Part shown: positions 1 to 7,578 of the stretch, one piece after another
How the letters are laid out: each line of letters opens with the position of its first letter
Numbering within the stretch: position 1 is the first letter of the stretch
Assembly (NCBI RefSeq): GCF_900101705.1
Contig: NZ_FNAC01000011.1
Location: 1-64,000 of the forward strand
DNA length: 64,000 nucleotides
Direction of reading: 5' to 3'
Source: Algoriphagus faecimaris
GTDB taxonomy: Bacteria > Bacteroidota > Bacteroidia > Cytophagales > Cyclobacteriaceae
The notes under the pieces: generated by a model
Database searches by the model: none
What the model saw: only the letters and a program-made list of their open reading frames with translations
Told to the model about the DNA's origin: nothing
Made by a program: the position numbers and the translations under genes

Positions 1-61
1 ACTTACATCAATTCCGATAACTGATTTGAATTTCATAATTTAGACGTTGAAGTTTAACAAA

Positions 62-206
62 TGAGAGTTGCGGAAACTAAAACCTTTAACAGGCCTTGAA
101 GCCTAAAATTCTAACTGGTTACTGGCAACTCAATTAAGAATGGGGACTGATACGGACAATAGGTCACTAGCCTAGCCGTGGCGAAAGTTCACCCCATTCT
201 TTTTTA
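62..206 (+). ncRNA. candidate structured RNA ending in a terminator-like stem
   Basis: No open frame crosses this stretch. It folds on paper into two consecutive stem-loops. In the first, GAGTTGC (65-71) pairs perfectly with GCAACTC (125-131) and encloses a small AGGC/GCCT hairpin (91-104). In the second, AAGAATGGGG (136-145) pairs over 10 bp with CCCCATTCTT (192-201), with nested ACGG/CCGT (152-155 and 176-179) and TAGG/CCTA (160-163 and 171-174) helices, and runs straight into a T tract. It could be the 3' half of a small RNA or a long terminator of something to the left. I could not match it to tmRNA, RNase P RNA, SRP RNA or a riboswitch I know. Inferred from base pairing only. Confidence 0.35.
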
Positions 207-322
207 ATTTATTGAATATCTGAGTCACTTGATAATCAGAAAAGCATTAGGTCTGATTTTTCCAAATAATTCCTCTTTGCAAACCTAAAGGCCGTGGCGG
301 GGAATCAAATCGATTAGCCCCC
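207..322. other. intergenic spacer with a hairpin before the small ORF
   Basis: The end holds GGGG-AATC-loop-GATT-AG-CCCC (about 296-321), an imperfect hairpin that stops at the ATG at 323. The 9-mer GCCGTGGCG occurs here (291-299) and also at 175-183 in the structured segment upstream. No clear -7 box was found. Confidence 0.3.
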
Positions 323-529
323 ATGGAAGCTCACTTCATCGATGCCTTTTTTATAGGGTTTTTGGCGGGAATCATCATTTTTGGTTTTGTTACCAATTCC
401 CAAGGCTTTTTAGCCATTATTCCTTTATTTCTAATCTACTTGTTTTTGAAAAAACCAAAGCAACATGAGGCAATGAAAAGAGAATTCAAAAACGAAATTT
501 ATAATAAATCCGGAATCAGCACCGTTTAA
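323..529 (+). CDS. small two-helix membrane protein, uncharacterised
   Basis: A 68-residue ORF that I do not recognise. Residues about 7-23 (FFIGFLAGIIIFGFV) and 28-43 (GFLAIIPLFLIYLFL) are hydrophobic enough to be two membrane helices. The last 25 residues are charged and probably cytoplasmic. The amino-acid pattern (hydrophobic pair, basic tail) is that of a real small membrane protein rather than a random frame. However, the start ATG sits directly on a GC-rich hairpin with no obvious ribosome-binding purine run. It stands alone, 74 bp before the next gene. Existence is likely but not certain; function unknown. Confidence 0.42.
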   Translation: MEAHFIDAFFIGFLAGIIIFGFVTNSQGFLAIIPLFLIYLFLKKPKQHEAMKREFKNEIYNKSGISTV

Positions 530-603
530 ATAGTAAGATTTGGCTAGTCTTACTCCAATTCTTATATTCCCACTTCACCCTAAAAATCACCAGTTCCAGT
601 CTA

Positions 604-1341
604 ATGAAGAAAACAACCCTATTCTTCGTGTTTTTATTTTTCACATTGTTCTCACTTGGCACCCTTGCCATGGTCACTTACCAACCTGCGCTCAAAAAAC
701 GACTCTCTGAAACCTATGCCATTCTCATCGGTGATCCAGCTCCCAACATTGTGGATCAACCCCTAGAGCTTCCCGAACTGATGCCCAAGCCGGAGGATAT
801 TTTCATCGTTCCGGATCTAAGTACCTTCAAGGGAAGACTTCGAAAAGACTCCTATTCCAATCACCTTTCCGCTGCTGAAGAAACTAGTAATAGCCCTATT
901 CTGGACGAAGAGCAACTTTTCCAATTGGTGAAAGATGGAGCGCTCGTAGAAGTCAATTCGGGCAAAGGCTATGAAGTGGAAAAACTTACCCATAGCCATC
1001 CCTATCTCACATCAGAGTCAAAAAAGGTACTCGAGCAGATAGGTCAGACATTCCAGGCTTTGGTTGGAGACGAAGGCTTTTTCACCGTCACCTCGGGCAC
1101 GCGCACCATCGATCAACAAAAGAAACTGGGCCGTAGAAATCGAAATGCGACTAAGGGAATTAGTACTCACTCCTATGGACGCTCCTTTGATATTTCCTAT
1201 ATCCGTTTTAATGGGGTGAAGTCTTGGGATTACAAGAAACAAAAGCAACTGGAAAAAGTACTGAGTCACTTCCAAAAAGAAAATAAGATCTTCGTGATCA
1301 AAGAACGAAAGCAGAACTGCTTTCACATCACGGTTCGCTGA
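604..1341 (+). CDS. DUF5715-type, M15 peptidase-like exported protein
   Basis: A 245-residue protein with an N-terminal hydrophobic segment (about residues 4-23) that is a signal peptide or anchor. The C-terminal half carries the pattern of D,D-carboxypeptidase-like (M15/VanY fold) proteins: TSGTRT near 163-168, THSYGRSFDI near 188-197 and a final FHITVR. His and Asp of the second motif and His of the last would be the zinc ligands in that fold. I recall this arrangement as DUF5715 in Bacteroidota. A peptidoglycan-linked role is therefore inferred, with no direct evidence of activity. It is monocistronic: a terminator follows at 1434-1466. The middle region, about residues 45-130, is low in recognisable motifs. 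Confidence 0.65.
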   Translation: MKKTTLFFVFLFFTLFSLGTLAMVTYQPALKKRLSETYAILIGDPAPNIVDQPLELPELMPKPEDIFIVPDLSTFKGRLRKDSYSNHLSAAEETSNSPILDEEQLFQLVKDGALVEVNSGKGYEVEKLTHSHPYLTSESKKVLEQIGQTFQALVGDEGFFTVTSGTRTIDQQKKLGRRNRNATKGISTHSYGRSFDISYIRFNGVKSWDYKKQKQLEKVLSHFQKENKIFVIKERKQNCFHITVR

Positions 1342-1433
1342 AAATACTCCCAAAAACATCAAATTTTAAAATAAGGTCAGAACCAAACCTCTGTACCTGA
1401 GAAAGGGTCGAAAGTAAAAATCCTGTTAAAATC

Positions 1434-1466
1434 AAAAGAGCAAAATCTTTTGCTAACTCTTTTTTG
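1434..1466 (+). terminator. rho-independent terminator after the DUF5715 gene
   Basis: AAAAGAGCAAAA (1434-1445) pairs with TTTTGCT-aa-CTCTTTT (1448-1463), leaving a two-base bulge, and continues in T residues. Its tail contains a TTG that would otherwise be read as an early start of the next gene. Confidence 0.6.
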
Positions 1467-1508
1467 ACTATTTTCAATTCTCTGATTTACTCAGCAACCC
1501 CTTCTATC

Positions 1509-2936
1509 ATGAGAAAAATATTTCTAGGCTTATTGGCCGCAGTGATCCTACTGCTAGCCGTGCTTTTATTTAATACCCTTCGAATGACCTCCAAGCAGGT
1601 GGAGGCAGAACCCCTCGAAAAACTGTCCATTTCAGATCAGGTCTATGAAAACCTCTCCAAAGCCATTCAGTTCAAAACCATCTCCTTCAATGAAAACACT
1701 CCTCCCGACTCAGCGGAGTTTCTGGGTTTCCATCAGTTCTTGGAAGAAACTTTTCCCTTGACCCATGCCAACTTGAGCTTGGAGAAAATCAGTGACTACA
1801 CCCTGCTCTACAAGTGGGAAGGAAGCGACCCTGAGAAAAAACCACTCATTCTCATGTCGCATCAGGATGTGGTACCAGTAGATGAGCCCACGATCAAGGA
1901 TTGGGAAGCGCCTCCTTTTTCTGGACAGATCACCGACACCCATATCATCGGTAGAGGCACCATGGATGACAAGGGCACACTTTTGGGAGTTTTAGAAGCG
2001 GTAGAAATGCTACTCGCCGAATCCTATCAGCCATCCCGTACCCTTTACATCGCCTCAGGACATGATGAGGAAATAGGAGGTAAAAATGGCGCTGCCAAAG
2101 TAGCCGAATACCTAAAATCCCAAGGTGTACAAGCAGCCATGACCATCGATGAGGGAGGTTTTATCACAGAAGGCTTGATTGCCGGGATTGATCATCCGGT
2201 AGCTATTATCAATCTCTCCGAAAAAGGATATGCCACTTTCAAATTGACTGTGGAAACCTCAGGAGGCCACAGCTCTGCACCTCCACGGGAAAACACCATT
2301 GGAATTCTCGCACAGGCCATTGTAGATCTGGAAAACAACCAACTGCCCTACAAAATGGTCACTCCGCTTGATTATCAGATTGAGTATTTAGGCCCTGAAT
2401 TGCCCTTTTTCCTTCGCATGGCCTTTGCCAACACTTGGCTACTCAAAGGCCCTATTCTCGAAGGTTTGAATGCGCATACAACCACCGCTCCGACGATTAT
2501 TTCCGGAGGAGTCAAAGACAATGTCATCCCTACCCTTGCCGAAGCTCGGGTAAACTTTCGAATCCTTCCCGGTGAAAATATTGAATCCGTCAAAGCTCAT
2601 ATCGAAAACACCATTTCGGACCTTGTCAAAGTTGAGCTAGAAGGCTTTGCCACCAATCCCTCCCCTGTCTCAGGGATCGATTCAGAAGAATACAAAACTT
2701 TAGAAAAAACAATCCGAGGAATGTTTCCTGAGAGCATTGTGGTTCCCAGTATGATCGGAGGAGGCACAGATGCTCGATATTTTTATGAGATTTCGGATGA
2801 AGTATACCGCTTTTATCCTCTTCGAATGGACTCTACCAGCCTATCACGATTTCATGGAATCGACGAAAAAATCGGCAAGGAAAATTACAAAGAGATCATT
2901 TCCTTCTCCTACCACCTGATACAGGCCATGCAGTAA
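1509..2936 (+). CDS. M20 family metallopeptidase (PM20D1/carboxypeptidase S-like)
   Basis: A 475-residue, probably membrane-anchored or exported zinc peptidase that should hydrolyse peptides or N-acyl amino acids. Residues about 2-24 are hydrophobic. Metal-site motifs of the M20 family are present in order: SHQDVV near residue 117, RGTMDDKG near 150, HDEEIGG near 185, the dimerisation-domain SGGHSSAPP near 260, and GGGTDARYF near 415 followed by RFHGIDE. The ATG at 1509 is preferred over the TTG at 1464. It gives a normal signal segment (MRKIFLGLLAA), and the TTG lies in the T tract of the preceding terminator. The substrate is not deducible. The nearby hydroxyproline cluster makes an imino-dipeptide substrate an attractive guess, nothing more. 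Confidence 0.88.
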   Translation: MRKIFLGLLAAVILLLAVLLFNTLRMTSKQVEAEPLEKLSISDQVYENLSKAIQFKTISFNENTPPDSAEFLGFHQFLEETFPLTHANLSLEKISDYTLLYKWEGSDPEKKPLILMSHQDVVPVDEPTIKDWEAPPFSGQITDTHIIGRGTMDDKGTLLGVLEAVEMLLAESYQPSRTLYIASGHDEEIGGKNGAAKVAEYLKSQGVQAAMTIDEGGFITEGLIAGIDHPVAIINLSEKGYATFKLTVETSGGHSSAPPRENTIGILAQAIVDLENNQLPYKMVTPLDYQIEYLGPELPFFLRMAFANTWLLKGPILEGLNAHTTTAPTIISGGVKDNVIPTLAEARVNFRILPGENIESVKAHIENTISDLVKVELEGFATNPSPVSGIDSEEYKTLEKTIRGMFPESIVVPSMIGGGTDARYFYEISDEVYRFYPLRMDSTSLSRFHGIDEKIGKENYKEIISFSYHLIQAMQ

Positions 2937-3092
2937 GCTTGATTGAATTTGATTAACTTCGACGTGATGAAATCGAGCATGACCCAAAGCGACACACAGG
3001 GGGATGCCCCAATATATCGGGGAAAATGTGCAAGACAGGCTATGCCGATACTCGGGACAAGTTATGACCTCTAAAAAACAAATTATAAACAG
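2937..3092. other. spacer before the toxin-antitoxin-like pair
   Basis: 156 bp without an ORF. It contains a short hairpin, CCCC (3007-3010) with GGGG (3019-3022) around an AT-rich loop. No T tract follows, so a terminator is not supported. Confidence 0.3.
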
Positions 3093-3389
3093 ATGAAAGA
3101 AAAACCCATCTTCGATAACCGGATATTTTGGGATGTGGATTTCGAAAACCTAGATTATGACAAGAAATATAAATTTGTCATCGAACGGGTTTTTGAGCGA
3201 GGCGATGTCCCCGATATCCGCAACTGCCGAAGGTACTATGGAGATGATTTGGTCAGGGAGGTTTTACTCAACGCTAAATTTTTACCTGAAATGCGTATGT
3301 ACCTAGCAGCCGCAGTAATTGATCGACCCATTGAAGAATTCAGATGCTACAAACTCAGACAGTCGAACCCAGAACTCTTTCCTTATTAA
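3093..3389 (+). CDS. DUF6922 domain protein, putative antitoxin of the downstream AbiEii-like gene
   Basis: A 98-residue acidic/basic protein. The pattern IERVFERGDVPDIRNC, YYGDD and the ending RCYKLRQSNPELFPY is what I recall for DUF6922, found next to nucleotidyltransferase toxins in Bacteroidota. It probably folds as a small helical DNA- or toxin-binding protein. The gene overlaps the next by 46 bp in another frame, which points to translational coupling and a two-gene unit. An antitoxin role is inferred from position and size; no experiment is known to me. It has no helix-turn-helix that can be read with confidence. Confidence 0.6.
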   Translation: MKEKPIFDNRIFWDVDFENLDYDKKYKFVIERVFERGDVPDIRNCRRYYGDDLVREVLLNAKFLPEMRMYLAAAVIDRPIEEFRCYKLRQSNPELFPY

Positions 3390-3970
3390 AGCACCTTTGC
3401 AAATTACCCTGCTTAAATAAATTTTCTTTGGTTGGGGGAACAGCATTATCGCTAAAATTAGGTCATCGGAAATCGATAGATCTTGACTTTTTTTCTACGT
3501 CCGATTTTGAAAACATCAAAGTAATTGACTGCCTAAAACAAGAATTTAGTTCTGGTTTTATCTTAGAAGACCGTCCTGAAAGATTTGGAATATTTTGCTA
3601 TATAAATGATGTAAAAGTGGACATAGTTCGGCATCCCCACCCACTTATTGGACCTTTGGAGACCATTGAGGGGATTCGCTTTTTTTCAGATCAAGACATC
3701 ATGGCTATGAAAATCCAAGCGATTTTGGGCCGAGGAAAAAAGAAAGATTTTTGGGACATCGCCGAATTGCTTCAACACTATTCTGTGATTGATTTTATCA
3801 AAAATCATAAAGAAAAGTACAGCACACAAAATCTACTCATCTCTATCCCACAGGTGATGATTTATTTTCAGGATGCTGAAGAAGATGAGGACCCTGTAAG
3901 CCTCAGAGGCCAAACCTGGGAAGGGGTCAAAAAAACAATCCGAGAAAAAGTAGCTGCATATTTACGTTAG
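3344..3970 (+). CDS. nucleotidyltransferase of the AbiEii/AbiGii toxin family
   Basis: A 208-residue protein with the AbiEii-type nucleotidyltransferase signature: LVGGTALSLKLGHR (about residues 29-42) followed by DLDFFS (47-52), where the two Asp residues would bind metal, and a later DIVRHPH strand carrying the third acidic residue. A conserved MAMKIQAILGRGKKKDFWD block follows. Relatives transfer nucleotides to tRNA or protein targets and act in type IV-like abortive infection. It is preceded by, and overlaps, the DUF6922 gene, so the pair is a toxin-antitoxin or phage-defence candidate. The 3' end overlaps the convergent AraC gene by 9 bp. It looks full length and intact. Confidence 0.75.
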   Translation: MLQTQTVEPRTLSLLKHLCKLPCLNKFSLVGGTALSLKLGHRKSIDLDFFSTSDFENIKVIDCLKQEFSSGFILEDRPERFGIFCYINDVKVDIVRHPHPLIGPLETIEGIRFFSDQDIMAMKIQAILGRGKKKDFWDIAELLQHYSVIDFIKNHKEKYSTQNLLISIPQVMIYFQDAEEDEDPVSLRGQTWEGVKKTIREKVAAYLR

Positions 3971-4828
3971 TGGCTTAAAATCCCGTGGTGTCAAGCCTGT
4001 GATTTTTTTAAATGTTCGGTTGAAATAAGACAGGTTTTCAAATCCCACCCGAAAAGCAATTTCAGCTATCCCCAAATCCGTCTCTTGCAATAGCTTCTGA
4101 GCTTCATTGATCCGAAGCTGAAGTAAGTATTGGGTAAAAGTCTTACGTGTTCGCAATTTGAAATAGCGACAAAATGCCTCCTTCGAAAGGTTAGCTACGG
4201 CAGCAGTCTCTTCCAAGCTAATCTTTTCAAAACGATGCGCCAATAAATACTGCATCACCTGATTCATCCGACTCCCATCTTTCTCAGAGAGTCCCCGCAT
4301 CACTCCCTCTTGATTGAGTTGCTTGAGATCATCACCGGCTTTTTCCAAAATAGTCAAAATCTGTATCGCCAACTGAAACCGATGCAGTCCCTCCGACTTC
4401 CCAAACTCCTCCATCAAGGTCATAATTTTTTCTTGAGACCATCCAAAAACCTGAAAACAAAGCCCCGCAAATTCATGAAACCTTTTTAATGGCAAAAGCT
4501 CATCCAATTCTCCGATGGCCCTTTCCAAAGCAGCAAAATCGAAGAAAACCGTATTCCCCGCAGATTTTAATGAGCTGTCTTCCTCAAAATATTCCGGATC
4601 ACTACGGAAAACATGGGGTGCATTTTCTCCTAAGAAAAACACATCACCAGCCGAAAAACGCCCCATATAATCCCCGCTGAGCAATTGCCCCTTACCCTCC
4701 AAAATCACAGTCAACTGGAGCTGAGGGTGCTGATGAAGTTTATCATAAAACGTCTTTCCACGATCCTCCTGATAGCGGACAAACTCCTTTTGGGATTTGG
4801 GAACTTGAAAGGAAATAATCTTGGCCAT
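3962..4828 (-). CDS. AraC family transcriptional regulator of the hydroxyproline cluster
   Basis: A 288-residue regulator with an N-terminal cupin-type sensing domain (about 1-150; HPQLQLTVILEGKG is the strand pair) and a C-terminal double helix-turn-helix (about 190-288). Visible are LSKEAFCRYFK in the first HTH and GIAEIAFRVGFENLSYFNRTFKK in the second, ending GLTPRDFK as usual for the family. The ATG at 4828 is chosen over an upstream in-frame start at 4885 because homologues begin with a short strand like MAKIISFQVP. It is divergent from the DapA-like gene, with the shared 162-bp control region between, so it probably activates the catabolic genes in response to hydroxyproline or an intermediate. 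That role is inferred from position. Confidence 0.85.
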   Translation of the reverse strand: MAKIISFQVPKSQKEFVRYQEDRGKTFYDKLHQHPQLQLTVILEGKGQLLSGDYMGRFSAGDVFFLGENAPHVFRSDPEYFEEDSSLKSAGNTVFFDFAALERAIGELDELLPLKRFHEFAGLCFQVFGWSQEKIMTLMEEFGKSEGLHRFQLAIQILTILEKAGDDLKQLNQEGVMRGLSEKDGSRMNQVMQYLLAHRFEKISLEETAAVANLSKEAFCRYFKLRTRKTFTQYLLQLRINEAQKLLQETDLGIAEIAFRVGFENLSYFNRTFKKITGLTPRDFKPLT

Positions 4829-4937
4829 AGCTAAAATTAATATAAAATTCACCGGAATATATCCATTTCCATTCATTTTGATCAATATTGTATCAGAATG
4901 GACTAATCCTGTGAAAGCTTTTCTTTTTCCTTTGATC

Positions 4938-4945
4938 TACTTTTG
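4938..4945 (+). promoter_or_regulatory. probable -7 box for the hydroxyproline catabolic genes
   Basis: TACTTTTG matches the Bacteroidota -7 consensus TAnnTTTG and lies 45 bp before the first catabolic gene. No good TTTG is found at the -33 position, as might be expected of an activator-dependent promoter. The stretch TACTTTCGAGTCAT before DoxX (about 10137-10150) is nearly the same. Confidence 0.38.
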
Positions 4946-4990
4946 AGTCATTCTAAAAATCATCATCCCTGAGATAAAAACCCTTTAATT

Positions 4991-5881
4991 ATGAATTGGA
5001 AAGGCGTATTTCCCGCAGTGACCACCAAATTTCATCCCGACGGAAGCTTGGACATGGAGCTATTTTTCAAAAACTTAGATTTTCAACTCCAATCGGGAGT
5101 CCATGGAATCATTCTTGGCGGTACTTTGGGGGAAAGTTCCGTACTTTCCCAAGAAGAAAAAATCACCCTTACCCGCGAGACTGTCAACTACCTAAAGGGA
5201 AAAGTACCCGTCATTTTGAATATAGCAGAAGGAGCGACGAAAGACGCTTTGTTTTGGGCAAAAAAGGCAGAAGAACTCGGTGCCTCAGGGCTAATGATTC
5301 TTCCTCCTATGCGCTATGCCGCAGACGCTCGAGAAGTGGTGACTTATTTCAAGACTGTCGCTAATTCTACCCAACTCCCCATAATGATTTATAATAATCC
5401 GGTGGACTACAAGACACTCGTGACAGTGGATATGTTTGCCGAATTGGCCGAATGCGAAAATATACAAGCCATCAAAGAATCGACTCGGGACATTTCTAAT
5501 GTCACCCGTATGATCAATCGGTTTGGAGATCGGTTCCAAATCCTCTGTGGAGTAGACACCTTAGCCCTAGAGGAATTGTTAATGGGCGCTGTCGGTTGGG
5601 TAGCCGGCCTAGTCTGTGCTTTTCCAAAGGAAACTGTCACCATTTATAATTTGGTGCAAAAAGGTGAAATCGAAAGAGCCCGTGAAATTTACCGTTGGTT
5701 CTTGCCTTTGCTCGAGTTGGATATTCATCCTAAATTAGTCCAATATATCAAACTGGCTGAGCAGCACTGTGAAATCGGTTCTGAGCACGTCAGAGCACCA
5801 AGATTGACACTCATCGGAGAAGAAAGGGAAAGAATTGAAAAAATCATTTTGGATGGGATCAAAAATCGGCCGTTATTATAA
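4991..5881 (+). CDS. DapA-family lyase, probable 1-pyrroline-4-hydroxy-2-carboxylate deaminase
   Basis: A 296-residue class I aldolase-fold protein of the dihydrodipicolinate synthase family. It shows GTLGESS (about 44-50), the catalytic Tyr134 in YNNP and the Schiff-base Lys162 in IQAIKEST. In hydroxyproline catabolism a member of this family converts 1-pyrroline-4-hydroxy-2-carboxylate to 2-oxoglutarate semialdehyde and ammonia. The neighbours (epimerase, oxidase, semialdehyde dehydrogenase) supply exactly the preceding and following steps, so this specificity is preferred over lysine biosynthesis. It is the first gene of the set, 162 bp from the divergent AraC gene. Specificity is an inference from context; the fold is certain. 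Confidence 0.85.
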   Translation: MNWKGVFPAVTTKFHPDGSLDMELFFKNLDFQLQSGVHGIILGGTLGESSVLSQEEKITLTRETVNYLKGKVPVILNIAEGATKDALFWAKKAEELGASGLMILPPMRYAADAREVVTYFKTVANSTQLPIMIYNNPVDYKTLVTVDMFAELAECENIQAIKESTRDISNVTRMINRFGDRFQILCGVDTLALEELLMGAVGWVAGLVCAFPKETVTIYNLVQKGEIERAREIYRWFLPLLELDIHPKLVQYIKLAEQHCEIGSEHVRAPRLTLIGEERERIEKIILDGIKNRPLL

Positions 5882-5885
5882 AAAT

Positions 5886-5985
5886 GAAATACGATAGAAA
5901 TACATGGAAATATGCTTCGCTGAGCTCAGCGAAATATTTCATTCCGCTTGCGGGATTTATTTCAAAGTATTTCAATAGTATTTCT
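5886..5985. repeat. 100-bp palindromic intergenic repeat, copy 1
   Basis: The ends are inverted: the left arm begins GAAATACGATAGAAATAC and the right arm ends TATTTCAATAGTATTTCT. The centre holds an 18-bp perfect palindrome (5916-5933, TTCGCTGAGCTCAGCGAA) and a CCGCTTGCGG hairpin. The same arms and the CTTGCGG core recur at 7445-7543, so this is a dispersed REP- or MITE-like element. It fills almost the whole gap between two genes. Confidence 0.65.
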
Positions 5986-6000
5986 AAAAATTAAAAAACC

Positions 6001-7446
6001 ATGAACCTAGACCAAATTTTCAACGCCGCCCAAGAAGCTTTTCTTTTTTACAAAAACCTTCCGGGAAAAGAAAAAGCCGATTTTTTGGAGGGCTTAGCTG
6101 AGTTACTGGAAGAAAATCGCGCAGAAATCGTTCCTCTTGCCGTTGAAGAATCCAACCTTCCGGATGGACGTATCAATGGTGAACTGGGACGAACGATCGG
6201 CCAAGTCCGACTCTTTGCCAACTTGGTCAAAGAAGGCTCATGGGTCGAGGCAACTATTGATCCGGCATTGCCTGATCGAGGACCACTTCCGCGGGCAGAT
6301 ATCAGAAGATTTTTGACTCCCCTAGGTCCGGTAGTCGTCTTTGGCGCGAGTAATTTTCCCTTGGCTTTCTCTACAGCAGGCGGCGATACTATTTCCGCCT
6401 TGGCAGCGGGATGCCCGGTGATCTACAAAGCTCACCCGGCCCATCCCAAGACCTCTCAAAAAGTAGCAGATTGTATCCACCAGGCAATTTTGAAAGCCGG
6501 TTTACCCTCGGCGCTTTTTACCCATGTAGAAGGAGGAATCGCAGAAGGTCAAGCTTTGGTTCAGCATCCTTTGGCAAAAGCTCTTGCATTCACAGGTTCG
6601 CATACTGGAGGCAAGGCACTCTTTGATCTGGCCAATCAGCGGGAAGAACCTATTCCTGTCTATGCCGAAATGGGTTCTGTCAATCCTATCTTTTGCTTTC
6701 CTGAAAAACTAAAAAAAGAAAATGATGCTTTGGCAAAAGCCTTCGTGGGTTCACTGACCTTAGGAGTGGGTCAGTTTTGCACCAATCCAGGATTGATTTT
6801 CGTCCCAAAGGATCAAGCACCTGCATTTGAAAAAGCTATTTCAGAAGAATTGAATGATATCGCCTCTGCACCCATGCTTCATCCGGGAATCACTGAGGCT
6901 TATTACAATTCCCTTCAATTGCTTCAATCCCGCGAGGAGCTCCGTTGGGTAAAAGTCGCAGACGCCCAACACCTGATCAATGGAAGTACGGCTTTGGCAG
7001 AAATCAAGGCAAGTGATTGGCTAACAGATTCCGTTTTTCAAAAGGAGGTATTTGGCGCTTTTGCCATGATGGTAGTCTATGAAAGCGAGGACGAACTGCA
7101 AGAAATCGCCAAACATCTCCACGGACAGCTCACGATCACGGTTTGGGCGGAGCAGGAAGAACTCAAAAATCAGCTTTACTTGATCAATCTGCTCGAAGAA
7201 AAATGTGGAAGACTACTTTTCAAAGGCGTCCCCACAGGTGTAGAAGTCGGTCATGCCATGCAGCATGGGGGGCCTTACCCTTCAACCACCGATGCCCGAA
7301 GTACTTCCGTCGGTTCTTATGCCATCAAGCGATTTGCAAGACCCATCGCCTTTCAAGATATGCCCGATGAACTTCTTCCTGATGCGCTGCGCAAAGATAA
7401 TCCTTTGGGAATATGGAGAATGGTGGATGGGGAATTTAAAAAATGA
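6001..7446 (+). CDS. 2-oxoglutarate semialdehyde dehydrogenase (aldehyde dehydrogenase family)
   Basis: A 481-residue NAD(P)-dependent aldehyde dehydrogenase that should oxidise 2-oxoglutarate (2,5-dioxopentanoate) semialdehyde to 2-oxoglutarate, the last step of hydroxyproline breakdown. Landmarks: FGASNFPLAFS (about 114-124, active-site Asn), FTGSHTGG (197-204, cofactor loop), general-base Glu223 in YAEMG and nucleophile Cys260 in GQFCTNPG. The FGASNFPLAFS form is typical of the ketoglutarate semialdehyde branch as I know it. It is flanked on both sides by the same 100-bp palindromic repeat, so any cotranscription with the neighbours must pass through strong RNA hairpins. Confidence 0.87.
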   Translation: MNLDQIFNAAQEAFLFYKNLPGKEKADFLEGLAELLEENRAEIVPLAVEESNLPDGRINGELGRTIGQVRLFANLVKEGSWVEATIDPALPDRGPLPRADIRRFLTPLGPVVVFGASNFPLAFSTAGGDTISALAAGCPVIYKAHPAHPKTSQKVADCIHQAILKAGLPSALFTHVEGGIAEGQALVQHPLAKALAFTGSHTGGKALFDLANQREEPIPVYAEMGSVNPIFCFPEKLKKENDALAKAFVGSLTLGVGQFCTNPGLIFVPKDQAPAFEKAISEELNDIASAPMLHPGITEAYYNSLQLLQSREELRWVKVADAQHLINGSTALAEIKASDWLTDSVFQKEVFGAFAMMVVYESEDELQEIAKHLHGQLTITVWAEQEELKNQLYLINLLEEKCGRLLFKGVPTGVEVGHAMQHGGPYPSTTDARSTSVGSYAIKRFARPIAFQDMPDELLPDALRKDNPLGIWRMVDGEFKK

Positions 7447-7543
7447 AATACAATGGAAATATGACCTCCTTCTTCAGGTGAAACACAGTAGAAAAAGGCC
7501 CTGCTTGCGGGGCCTATTTCAACTATATTTCAATCGTATTTCT
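7445..7543. repeat. 100-bp palindromic intergenic repeat, copy 2
   Basis: Same arms as the copy at 5886-5985: it begins GAAATACAATGGAAATATG and ends TATTTCAATCGTATTTCT. The core hairpin is AGGCCCTGCTTGCGGGGCCT. The left half of the centre differs from copy 1. It overlaps the last bases of the dehydrogenase gene. Confidence 0.65.
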
Positions 7544-7578
7544 GGCTCTTAATCTTAAAAACCTTCCCATTCTCTAAA

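Noticed and set aside
1464..1508. TTG start that would lengthen the M20 peptidase by 15 residues
   Set aside because: The TTG lies in the T tract of a terminator, and the added residues spoil the signal segment. The ATG at 1509 fits better.
3007..3022. CCCC...GGGG hairpin after the M20 gene as a terminator
   Set aside because: No T tract follows on either strand and the loop is large for such a short stem.
3344..3389. Overlap of the DUF6922 and AbiEii genes as a frameshifted single gene
   Set aside because: Both products have complete family-like ends and starts, and the overlap is in a different frame with its own ATG.
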